Below are positions 22,551-33,225 of a stretch of 64,000 nt of DNA, piece by piece (within the stretch, counting starts at the first letter, position 1; each line of letters begins with the position of its first letter). This stretch comes from Fremontodendron californicum. Taxonomy: Eukaryota > Streptophyta > Magnoliopsida > Malvales > Malvaceae. The notes under the pieces are model-generated. The model saw nothing but the letters and a program-made list of their open reading frames with translations, searched no databases and had not been told where the DNA came from. The position numbers were made by a program, and so were the translations under genes. The stretch covers positions 3,730,001 to 3,794,000 of the forward strand of contig JAULJL010000039.1 of NCBI GenBank assembly GCA_030761205.1, written 5' to 3'.

Positions 22551-23188
22551 CTGTTCACTTTTCTCATGGCAGAAACTTTTGAGTAGAGCCTTCACTATTT
22601 CATGCAATTTCTCACCGGGTTCTGTAGGCATCAGTAAATAAACCTCAATGTCATTCTCATCCTTGTTCCTCAATTTCCTTATTGAGATATCAAGGCAATT
22701 GATCTTTGCTCTCAAAGCATTGCAGCAGATGTCAGACCATTCTTCATGTTCAGCCCAGACCAGTTTACTTTGGAGCAATACCAAATCTTTTTCAAGTTCA
22801 TCAATTTCAATATCTGCTTTTGTAATCAATATCCTCAGCACTTGAACACAAGATTTCTCATTCAAGGCATTTTCTTCAATCATGTCTACAGAAAAACAAA
22901 ATACAAAACTGCATAATTATGGTAATAACAAAAGCAAAGAAACAAACTATAGCAACCAGAATTACAACAAAGATAGGAGCATTATTGTACCTAAGCCATG
23001 ACTGAAGTAAAAGTCATTATGCCATTCTGGTTGTATGCAACAGTTGCTTTCTTCTGCATATTATATTACCCACATTCAGTCAAATCACAATCCAAAACAA
23101 TGATCAAAGTAACAATGCATCATAAGTGCTATTCAAGAAAAAACAAAGCACCTTCAGGGAATGATGCGTCCCAAAGGTCGCAAGCCAT
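22551..23188 (-). CDS. SAP-domain gene, N-terminal coding exons
   Basis: Two exons (23188-23152 and 22885-22551) give a protein beginning MACDLWDASFPEDMIEENAL. It continues with an acidic, leucine-rich helical stretch (ITKADIEIDELEKDLVLLQS, about residues 30-50) that looks like a coiled coil, then LHEIVKALLKSFCHEKSEQ. I chose ATG 23188 because it splices in frame to the long second exon. The first exon carries an upstream ATG (24178) whose frame overlaps this start. No catalytic motif is seen. The family looks plant-specific to me, but I cannot name it. Confidence 0.7.
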
Positions 23189-23566
23189 AAATTTCTGATA
23201 TGCGTATCCTGAAATGCAAACAATGCAACATTATGATTCTTACAGAACACAAGACAGCACAATAATGATTCACTACACAATAAGAAGGAAAATGTTATCA
23301 AATGCTTCTATCGCTAATTGAAGAGCTAATAATTCAATTTACAAGTATTCTTCTTGTACTTTACTGTTTTCCTTTTTATTAAATTAAGGGGATCAAGGAG
23401 GCGTTAGCCCGGTCCTTAAATTTCCACAAATAAAATCAAGAATTTATTTTCTGGTGACAATCAAAACAATCCACCAGGAAAAAAGTAAAAAGAAAATCAA
23501 TGCAAAGTAAACATGATTAAGATTCACAAGGTACTATTATGAACGAAATTAGCCCACATATACATA

Positions 23567-23752
23567 ATATGTTATCCGGACTCTTCATTTTTTTTAGAGT
23601 ACTTGTATCCGACACCTGTGTCCAACACATATTCGAACATAGGTATAGGAGTATGATCCTCTAAATATATGAAAAAACTTGAATTTTTTTGAAAATACCC
23701 ATGTTGGACATATACCGTATTTGACACTCACTTCCGAGTCCGGGTAACATAG
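23567..23752 (-). mobile_element. MITE family A, copy 5
   Basis: 186 bp, ATATGTTATCCGGACTC to GAGTCCGGGTAACATAG, in the 5' leader intron of the SAP gene. Flanks TATACATA and CATACATC are similar (6 of 8). Confidence 0.75.
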
Positions 23753-24151
23753 CATACATCCATCCATATACACATATAGACATTTTTTATTCTCAAACAA
23801 CGAGAAATTATTAACGAATAGTAACACACTTGAAACAAAAAAAAAAAAAAAAAAAGGAAAAAAAAGAATGTTAAGTTTTACTTACCTTAACTAGCTTGTA
23901 AAATCACCTTCATTTAATCTGTGTTCACTCACAATGATTTAACGAAAAAAATTCATCAATATTCAAACTATAACAACTTCTTTTTTTCCATTTAGAAGAG
24001 AAATTCAATGATCAAACAACACAAAACTTAGAAGAGAAATTCAAGGCTCAAACAACACAAGAAAACTAAATTCTAAATAAAGCAAGAAATCAGTTCCAAA
24101 CCACAACAAAAAAAAAAAATAGAAATGTGTTACTCGAACGCCAAACAGTAC

Positions 24152-24310
24152 CTTAATATTGCAAGAATGAATCACCATGAGAAGACGAAGAAGAAAAAGA
24201 AGAAACGACTCAGCTTCCCTGATTGATCCCTACAGTCCATAATCTAGCGTTATCTAGGGTTTTGAGAGAGAGAAAGTGAGCTTAGTTTCTTTTTGCTGAG
24301 AGTGAGCAGA
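24152..24310 (-). other. Probable 5' leader exon of the SAP-domain gene
   Basis: GA/CT-rich leader ending in donor AAG|GTACTG at 24152/24151. An upstream ATG at 24178 opens a 27-codon frame (MVIHSCNIK...). After splicing to 23208 and 22885 it overlaps the main start and ends at TGA 22882-22880. The transcription start is not determined; no clear TATA box was found upstream. Confidence 0.4.
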
Positions 24311-24479
24311 ATTGTGTATGTGCGTGTTAACGAGGGAGAAAGACGAACGTTTTCTTTTAAGAGGGAGAAACACTGATACCTGAAGAGGGGACTAGTTAGA
24401 CCTGGGCTATTCTGTACAACTTTCATATTTAGGTGAAATTGGATAAAAATATTAGGTTCGAAAAATGTGTTCTGATAAA

Positions 24480-24910
24480 AAAATTAAATTTTATTTAAAA
24501 AATAGGTCGGATCTTGGCTCCGACATTTAATGTTCAACTCCAATTCGATCCGGCTTATTTTTTAATTAAATAATATATTATTTTTATATATATTATGTAA
24601 TTTATGTCATATAAAAATTAAATATATATAATATTATAATGTAAACGTTAAAAAATACGTTAAGTTGTTATGTTTAAAAATTTAATAAAAATATATATAT
24701 AATTATTAAAAATTAAATAAAAATAATATATTTTTAGAAAAATGAAAAAAAATATATATGAACAAGTCTAAACGGACTTGAACTATTCATTCGTAAATAT
24801 TGACACAAAATTTGAGATTCATATTTTAAATCGGATCAAATTTAAATAATCATACATAATATTCATATCATACATAAACTCGATCCAAATCCGACTCATA
24901 GCACTATCTA
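24480..24910 (-). repeat. AT-rich dispersed repeat, family B copy 2
   Basis: Inverted copy of 5440-5900, including AATAGGTCGGATCTTGGCTC at one end and CTCGATCCAAATCCGACTC at the other. Confidence 0.45.
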
Positions 24911-26379
24911 GAAATATAACCTTTCAGGAGGGCAAATTTAAAATGATAAATACAGGTGGCAAGAAAAGGGCATTTATGGGCCCACCGAAGAGTTTCCACA
25001 TTTGTTTCCTATTGACCATTTTTGGGCATAATTGGCTGCCCGTGGACCGCCAAGTCGTTGACTACGGTAATGAAACGCCTCATTTTCGTGGGGTCCACAT
25101 TACTGTAAATTTAATAACGTTCAGATACTTCCGTTCGTACTTTATAACCGTCATTTTATTTCTCAATCATAGTCAAGGAACCGTCTTTTCCATCGAGTCT
25201 TTATTTCGGACGGTGTGTGTTTTTGCTTGTTCTACGCCCGTCTACACAGTAATATATCTTTTTAATGAAGGCGTGGTAAAATGGTAAATAAATTGGAAAA
25301 AACGTGCATTTTGCAATGTAGGATTTCCTTCGGTACCTGCCTCTTTTGGAATTTTGTACAGCGGAGGTTGACTGTTTGACCTGCCCGACTTTACCATACT
25401 TTCGTGCCATGTGTCAAATAGAGTCAAATTTGCCTTTTTTGAAATTGAAAGTTATATTGGTAATTTCCTTTTTGGGAAAAAACAAAAGCAAAATATACTA
25501 AAGGAATATTACCCGGCGTTGCAGAGTCGAATTTGTAGTATTTGTATATAAATTTTTTATTTATATTAATAATGTTGCATTAAATACAGTAATTAATAAT
25601 TTTATTTATTATTTTTAATATATTGGATAAAAATATTATTATAAATAGTAATCTTAAAAAATACCTATACTTGTTAATAAAACTCTTTATTCATTTATAA
25701 TATTTTTGAATTATTATATGTGTTAAATAGTAGATATTATATAGATTGTCAGAACATAATTGATTTGTAATTGATTATTTTTTATTAATTCAAAAAATAA
25801 TTCTATAATATTATTACAAAGTGTATACTATAACATTACGTAAATATTTACAGGTTAACTTTTTTTTTATATATTTTTAAACATAATTTTTTATTTATTT
25901 TTTAAATAATTTTAGGTTTATTTATGTTTTAAATAATATAATCTTTATTTTCATTTAAAAAGAGTTAAACTAAAATAAAAATTATTATTAAAAAATTGTA
26001 ATCAAATTAAAATTTTAAAAATTAAAACCTTTATAAAATTTCATATTCAAATTTGAAACACTCGCCATAATATATTATCTTTTGTTTATTTACAATCAAA
26101 ATGGGAAAAATGTATAAAAAAAACACTCCATTTCAAATATCACCACAAAGGAGAAAAAAAGAAATAGAATGAGAAAATAGCAATCCAAAAAACCATAATC
26201 AAATGAATGAGATAAAAAAATGCCTAAATATTTGAAAGAAATAGATTTCATTAAAATATAAATATAATAAAAAATAAACACGCAAATGGTTCACCTAACT
26301 CTTTTAGTATAGCCAATTTTTTTATATTTTGAAAATCAATATAAATACATTTAAAAAGACAATAGACGTTTAGCACTGT
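24911..26379. other. Intergenic, no gene recognised
   Basis: A moderately GC part (24940-25500), then very AT-rich DNA. The longest open frame (24943-25287) has no recognisable protein features and I do not call it. Confidence 0.4.
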
Positions 26380-26760
26380 TGAAAAAATTGGATCGAACTG
26401 GTCGATCGGATTAGTTTAATTGGAAACCGGAGGCCTATCTGATCCAATATATATTTTAAAATCGAGAATTACTCAAATCGGTGAAAAACTGATTGAATTG
26501 ACACAAAAAACTGAGAAAAAGTCGAAAAAAAAAGGTTTTAAACCTTTTTATTTATTTATTGTATGTGATGAGATAAAAATCTTTAACTTTTTAGATCTAT
26601 ATTAATGGCCATACCATTTAGTCAAATACATATTTTTATTAAGTATTTATTATATTTAATATTTATATAATATTAAAATTACTTATTTAATATTAAAATT
26701 ATTTTTTAAATTAACTGACAGGTTGAACCTATCCGAACGCATATCGATTGAAAATTATAA
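26380..26760 (+). repeat. Dispersed repeat family E, copy 2
   Basis: Starts GTTGAAAAAATTGGATCGAA and contains AGTCAAATACATATTTTTAT and AATATTAAAATTA blocks in the same order as 42978-43071 plus 45612-45900. Confidence 0.5.
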
Positions 26761-26979
26761 TTAAATAAATTTCAATTAAATAAAAAATTTAAAACTTAAC
26801 GTACATAAAATAAAAAATTAAAGATAATAAATAATTATCGCAACCTAAAAAATAACAAGTCTCATCGCGAGACATTTTACTCGTTAAGTGTGACATTGGG
26901 AGAAACAGAGGAAAAGATAACTTAATTTCTTTTGAAATAAAATGAGGGTTTGAAAACAATCTCGAAAAGAAATGAAGTT

Positions 26980-29900
26980 GCGACAAATCTTTTTTGGCTA
27001 GGAGTGATCGGTCACCTATTAAAACCGGTTTTGTAAAAAAAAAAAAATTAATTAAAACATTTTTAAAATCAATTTCAAAGTCTGCGCTTTTAAATCAGAG
27101 AAATCAAAGAAGCGGATTCGGGAGTCGGTTACGTGCGGGAAAGGATTAGCACTCCCACAACGCCCGTATAAAACGGTACCTTATTAATCGTGTGTTATCT
27201 CAAGTCTCGGTAAAAGTTGGTTTTAGATTTGACATTTTAAAATAATTCCCAATTTAAAGAAAAATATTTTCATTTTTAATTGAAAATAATCCGAAATTTA
27301 TTAACTCAAAATTTTTCTATATTCTCCAGCAAACCTGATAAAATATAGAAAATTTTATTTATTTGAAAAATCTCCGAATCATTTTCATTTTTGAAAGAAA
27401 GATATTCCTTTATTAATGATAATTGATGATATCCTCCCCAGCAAACCTGGCAGAGAACTCATGAATTATTTTAACTCGGGAATATCCTTATTTTTTATTG
27501 AAAATCATTTTAGAAAGATGAATATGCAAATTATTATTAATGACATGGCAAAAGATGACATAGCAAAATCTAGATGACATAGCATAATCTAAATAACATG
27601 GCAAAATCTAAAATGACATGGCAAAATCTAAATGACATGGCGTAATTTAAATGACATGGCAATAGAATTAATAACATGACATGATAAGAAACATGAAATA
27701 ACATTATAATAAAATATGCATGAAAATGAAAAAGGCATTGCATTAACATAATAAATCCTAGATGATATGGCAAAATAATTAATGACTAGGCAAGAAGCAT
27801 AAGATAACATAGAATATCCATAATCATATAACAACCATTATAACATCATGAAATTTAAAGCAATGACACCCCTATAGAATATTCATAGCAAAAATTATAT
27901 ATCATAGAATATGCATGAACATGAAAAATGTAATGCATGAAAATGTATTTTTTCCTTTAAATAAGGACATCCGTATACCTAAAAAGATATTTGACTACCT
28001 TAGGAAAAGACTTAAATCAGATTTTCTAAATCAAAAATACTTTGTGATTGGATTAAAAAACAATTTGAAAATTTTTGGATGAAAATGGCACTATGGCCAA
28101 AACTCTCTTCTAAAAAGGCTCTATTTTCCAAAATTTGAAAACCCCGGTTGACCACCATTGACCCGACTTTTATAAAATTAAATTTTATGATTAAAATGAC
28201 TTATAAATTAACTTAAGACAGTAACTAATGTCCCAAATCAGCCCCCTCTTAATACCTTAAAACAAAACAAAAAATTATTAATTCTAAAAAACAAATCTGA
28301 CTCCTTTGACCATTTTTGAAACTTGATTTTTTTACCCTTCTAAAAAATTTCAAAAAACTATGAAAAAATTATGGGAGACTTAGAACATGTTGAACTCTAT
28401 GGGAAAAAATCAGCTTAATTTTTGGAATATGGGAACTATGACCGAATTCACCAAAACAGCAAGTTATCAATTCTGAAGAAACAACTCTGACTCTCACAGG
28501 CAGTATTGAAAACCTATTTTTTTTTGTCTTTTTAGAAAATTTTAGAAAAATCTGTAAAAATTAGGGTAAACTTAGGACATATTTATCTGCATGAAAAAAA
28601 ATCAGCTTATTTTTTGGAGCATGAAAACCAAGACCGAAATTTTACCAAAGTCAGAAAGTGAGTTAAAAACTGCTTTGTCAAAATCCATTTTTCCAGCCAT
28701 GATAAAAAATCTAAAAATATCATGGCATCCCTCAAATGACTACTGAATGTAGTTAAAAATCAATTTATTTGATAAAGGATGAGTAGTAAAAAAAAATCAC
28801 AAAGTCAGAATACCCAATCTAGACTATTAATTTTCCACAAGCATGCTCAAGAAAGCTTGGCTTTGAGCCATTGATTGACTTAAGTAAAAAAATCAAATAG
28901 GGATGAAATGAAATGCATGAATAAACAGCAAGTTAAATGCATGAACTGCATGACCTAATGTCTAAATGACATAGAAAATATGCATGGCATAAAAGATGAC
29001 CTAATGCCTAATATAACATGAAAATGTACATGGCATAAAAGATGACCTAATGCCCAATATGACATGAAAATGTATGTGGCATAAATGATGACCTAATGCC
29101 TAATATGACATGGAAATATGCATCGTAATATAATATGACCTAAGGCCTAATATAACATGAAAATATGCATGGCAATATAAGATGACCTAATGCCTAATAT
29201 AACATGAAAATATGCATGGCAATATAAGATGACCTAATTCCTAATATGACATGGAAATATGCATGGAAGCAACATGAACTCATGGTAACCGAATGAACAT
29301 GAGGAGAATGCAAAAATATGGCAAAGCAAATACACAAACATATGGCATGGCAATAATGCAAAGCATGAATGAAAAGCATGGTAGCCAAATAATCATGATG
29401 AAAATGCTAAGATATGGCAAAGCAAATACACAAACATATGGCATGACAATAATGTAAAGCATGAATGACTTGATATAATAAAAACAGAAAATTAAAGTTA
29501 GTAAATAAAGAAAGTAGACATAAAAATGAAGGATAAAAACAAAAAAAATAAGAGTAAATAAGTAAACAAAATAAAAATGAGCTCCATATTTTGATTATTT
29601 TAGAAAGCTAAATCATCAAAACAAACTAACCTACCACAACCAATGTAGAAATAAAATCAAACACAAGGTGATCATACACAAGGAAGCATTTGGCCATTTA
29701 GAAAAATATAGTAAAAAAATATTTTTGATTTTTTTTATGAAAATAAAAGATAGAAACATTAAAAAGAAAGCTTTCAAAACCTTTATTTCATGAGAAAAGA
29801 ACAAGAAATCATATGAAAAATAAGAAAATCATCATAGAAAAGGAAAGAAAAATGCAAAAGATTGGTGCCAAAAGTTACCTTTCAAAGCTATCTTTCAAGC

Positions 29901-30900
29901 TTGCTTCTCTTCAAAAAAATTCTTTGCTTTTCTACCACTTTAGCTACTGCTCATATATGAAATAAATCAGCAAAAAGCCTCCTCAAATATGAAAACCTCA
30001 TCCTATTTATAGGCTTGGCCGAATGGAAGGATGTTGTAAGAATGTTGTCATCTTTTTTCTATCTAGCAAGATCCAAGGACTACTAATCAAAGATACTAAA
30101 AATGTGAATTTGCAATCATAGGATGAAGTGATCAGCCCCTAACCATAATGAGCTGGCCGAAAATCCTAACAAAAATGTGCTCATCTTTTCTCTTCATCAC
30201 CTTGGCTATTTGGTATGATCACAAAGACTCAATAAAAATAAAAAAAAAATGTCACCTTGCTATCAAATTTTGGCCATTGGATGAGATAATCAGCCATTCC
30301 TTTCATTCTTCATGGGCTGGCCGAATGGCCTTGAAGTTTCCAGCAGCTTCTTTATTTTTTAAATTGCAAAATGGCCATTTTCGGTTTCTTCGGTAAAATT
30401 GTACTTTAACCCCTAAACTTAATTAAATTGCAAACAGACCCCAAATCCTGATTTTCTCTTTCCAATCATTCAAAATAAGTATAAAATTTAGTTATGAAGA
30501 TTTTCATAATTTTTGGAACTCGTTTTCTATTTTCCCGGATTTTTCCTCAAAAGTGCGGATTAGGCCTCCCCGAATTTTGCCTTTTTTCAAATCAGCTCCA
30601 ACTTGAGAATTTTCTTTTCCAATACCTGCCAATCAATATAAAACTCAATTCTGAAAGTTTTCATAATTTTTTGAGCTCATTTCTTATTTTTTCCGGATTT
30701 TTCTTTAAAAGTTTCGGTTTGGTGCCTCCCAAATTTAGCCTTTTTCAATTGAGCTTCGATTCCAGATTTTTCTTCATCAATACCTTCCAAATAATATAAA
30801 ATTGAGATCTGGAGGTTTTTGTAATTTTCCGAGCTCGTTTTCTATTTTTCTCAAAAAAAAAATTTTGGAATTTCGGACTAGTACACCCAAAACAGGCAGA
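26980..30900 (-). repeat. Probable old LTR (solo or truncated) built of nested tandem repeats
   Basis: A non-coding block of about 3.9 kb. It contains AGCACTCCCACAACGCCCGT (27149-27168); about six 20-24 bp ATGACATGGCAAAATCTAA units (27540-27660); two units of about 170 bp (28280-28640); seven units of about 47 bp, ATGACCTAATGCCTAATATA (28949-29270); two of about 107 bp (29280-29470); and three of about 155 bp beginning TATAAAA (30480-30860). On the minus strand CTATAAATAGG (30002-30012) is a good TATA box. Large non-coding LTRs of plant gypsy (Ogre/Tat-like) elements look like this, but no exact ends or target duplication were found. Confidence 0.4.
30002..30012 (-). promoter_or_regulatory. 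TATA box of the presumed LTR
   Basis: GCCTATAAATAGGATG read on the minus strand. Downstream, at about 29880, AAAG|GTAAC could be a splice donor. This fits a Pol II promoter inside the repeat block. Confidence 0.35.
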
Positions 30901-31200
30901 CCTGACTTTATATATATGTATCAAATATGGTTTCTTAATTAATTGATAATATAAAATCTTATGAGTATGCCAACAATTCATAAAACAAAAGAACTTTAGT
31001 TGATGGCAAACAATAGGTTTTAATTTAACTATTTGGTTTGAAGATAAAATTTATATCAAATTTTTCTCAACGAATAATAATAATGCATATAAATATTCAC
31101 TTAAAAGATAATCTATTTAAAAAATCATAATAACCATCACAGCCAATCCCACTATGCTAGCTCTGATTGTCTTATCAAAATTGTTGAAGGTTGATCCGAC

Positions 31201-31957
31201 GGCTTTTTTATACTAATATAGCCAAAAAAAAATTAAACCCCAAATTACCTATACTTTTAGATTATTTCCCAAAATACGCTTGTTTTAAAATTAGCTGGGA
31301 AATCGCCACCCCCCATGGCGATTTCCGAGCATGAAAATATTGATTTTGGCTAAAAATACCAAGGGAAATCGCCATGGGGGTGGCGATTTCCCTTGGTATT
31401 TTTTTCAAAATTTGATAAAAATACCAAGGAAAATCGCCACCCCCCATGGCGATTTCCCTTGGTATTTTTAACCAAATTTGTAAAAACAATGAAGGGAAAT
31501 CGCCATGGGGGGTGGCGATTTCCCTTCATGTAATTTTTTTTTTTTTTTAATAAATCAACAAATTTTAATTTTTTTTAATTTGTAAATTTTATTTTTTAAA
31601 TTTAAAAATTATAAATTAAATTAAGTTTCTTATTAAATTTAAATATGGAAAATTTTATTTCTTATAAAAATGAAAAAAACAAAATAATATTTCTTCTTAA
31701 ATTAAAAAAATCAAAAATTATATTTGTAAGTTTTGTTTAAATTTTAAAATTTTGTAAGTTTTAAAATTTTGTAAGTTTTGTTTTTTAATTTTAAATTTTA
31801 TAAATTAAATTAAAATAATTTTTTATAATTAAAAAAAAAATTCGTAAGGTAAATTTTATTATTTAAAATTTATGAACAAATTTTTTTAAATTTTGTTAAT
31901 TGATTTGTATTAGATAAAAACAAAAAACAAACAAAAAAACTTGCATTACATTTTCAT
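31201..31957 (+). repeat. MULE-2 left terminal inverted repeat
   Basis: About 757 bp. Four palindromic modules (about 31291, 31362, 31427 and 31494) and an AT-rich inner part ending ACTTGCATTACATTTTC, where it meets the tandem array. Confidence 0.88.
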
Positions 31958-32985
31958 GTCCATCAAATGCTGGAGAAAATATTGGAACTTGATTCTTTCT
32001 GCAATGGATAAGACTGATGATATAGGTTTTTAGACAGGTTTCAGCTATTTTCCAGTCCATCAAATGCTGGATAAAATATTGGAACTTGATTTTTTCTGCA
32101 ATGGATAAGACTGATGATATAGGTTTTTAGACAGGTTTCAGCTATTTTCCAGTCCATCAAATGCTGGAGAAAATATTGGAACTTGATTCTTTCTGCAATG
32201 GATAAGACTGATGATATAGGTTTTTAGACAGGTTTCAGCTATTTTCCAGTCCATCAAATGCTGGAGAAAATATTGGAACTTGATTCTTTCTGCAATGGAT
32301 AAGACTGATGATATAGGTTTTTAGACAGGTTTCAGCTATTTTCCAGTCCATCAAATGCTGGAGAAAATATTGGAACTTGATTTTTTCTGCAATGGATAAG
32401 ACTGATGATATAGGTTTTTAGACAGGTTTCAGCTATTTTCCAGTCCATCAAATGCTGGAGAAAATATTGGAACTTGATTCTTTCTGCAATGGATAAGACT
32501 GATGATATAGGTTTTTAGACAGGTTTTAGCTATTTTCCAGTCCATCAAATGCTGGAGAAAATATTGGAACTTGATTCTTTCTGCAATGGGTAAGACTGAT
32601 GATATAGGTTTTTAGACAGGTTTCAGCTATTTTCCAGTCCATCAAATGCTGGAGAAAATATTGGAACTTGATTTTTTCTGCAATGGATAAGACTGATGAT
32701 ATAGATTTTTAGACAGGTTTCAGCTATTTTCCAGTCCATCAAATGCTGGAGAAAATATTGGAACTTGATTCTTTCTGCAATGGATAAGACTGATGATATA
32801 GGTTTTTAGACAGGTTTCAGCTATTTTCCAGTCCATCAAATGCTGGAGAAAATATTGGAACTTGATTCTTTCTGCAATGGATAAGACTGATGATATAGGT
32901 TTTTAGACAGGTTTCAGCTATTTTCCAGTCCATCAAATGCTGGAGAAAATATTGGAACTTGATTCTTTCTGCAATGGATGAGACA
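31958..32985 (+). repeat. MULE-2 97 bp tandem array, about 11 copies
   Basis: Same unit as MULE-1, but nearly every copy reads AAATGCTGGAGAAAATATTG. One copy has CTGGATAAAA. The copies are more uniform than in MULE-1 and lack the four-unit superstructure. Confidence 0.95.
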
Positions 32986-33225
32986 AATGATGAGATTTAT
33001 CAATGACATTTTGCATTGAATAAATTATAACTTTTTCAGTCAAATAGTCAAAGGATGGGATTTGTTATCTGGTACAACATAATGAAGCATTATAAATTCA
33101 TAATACTTATGAAGGTTTACAATACCCCCATACAACAGTTTTTCAATCAGATTTTTCCTGAGTGCTAAAACCTCCTCATTCTCATTCTCATCCTTCTATA
33201 TTTCTTCTTTCTTTTGCTACACAAC

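Larger units (their letters stand above)
10184..24300 (-). pseudogene. SAP-domain protein gene interrupted by MULE-1 (whole locus)
   Basis: Minus-strand gene of unrecognised specific function. My model: non-coding first exon ending at 24152; 23208-23152 (start ATG at 23188); 22885-22551; 21971-21756; 21633-21583; 19731-19510; one exon made of 18358-18158 plus 11996-11982; 11610-11383; 11083-10184. Without the transposon these join to about 734 codons in one frame. MULE-1 sits inside the 216 nt exon. Translation into the element reads four residues (GFFI) and then a stop, so an unspliced allele would lose the SAP domain. All central exons are 51 or 216-228 nt, phase 0 at both ends. The borders of 21756 and the 51 nt exon are least certain. 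If the insertion is heterozygous or spliced out, the gene could still work. Confidence 0.7.

Noticed and set aside
24943..25287. 114-residue open frame between genes
   Set aside because: No recognisable domain, no splice or leader context, and composition like the surrounding intergenic DNA.
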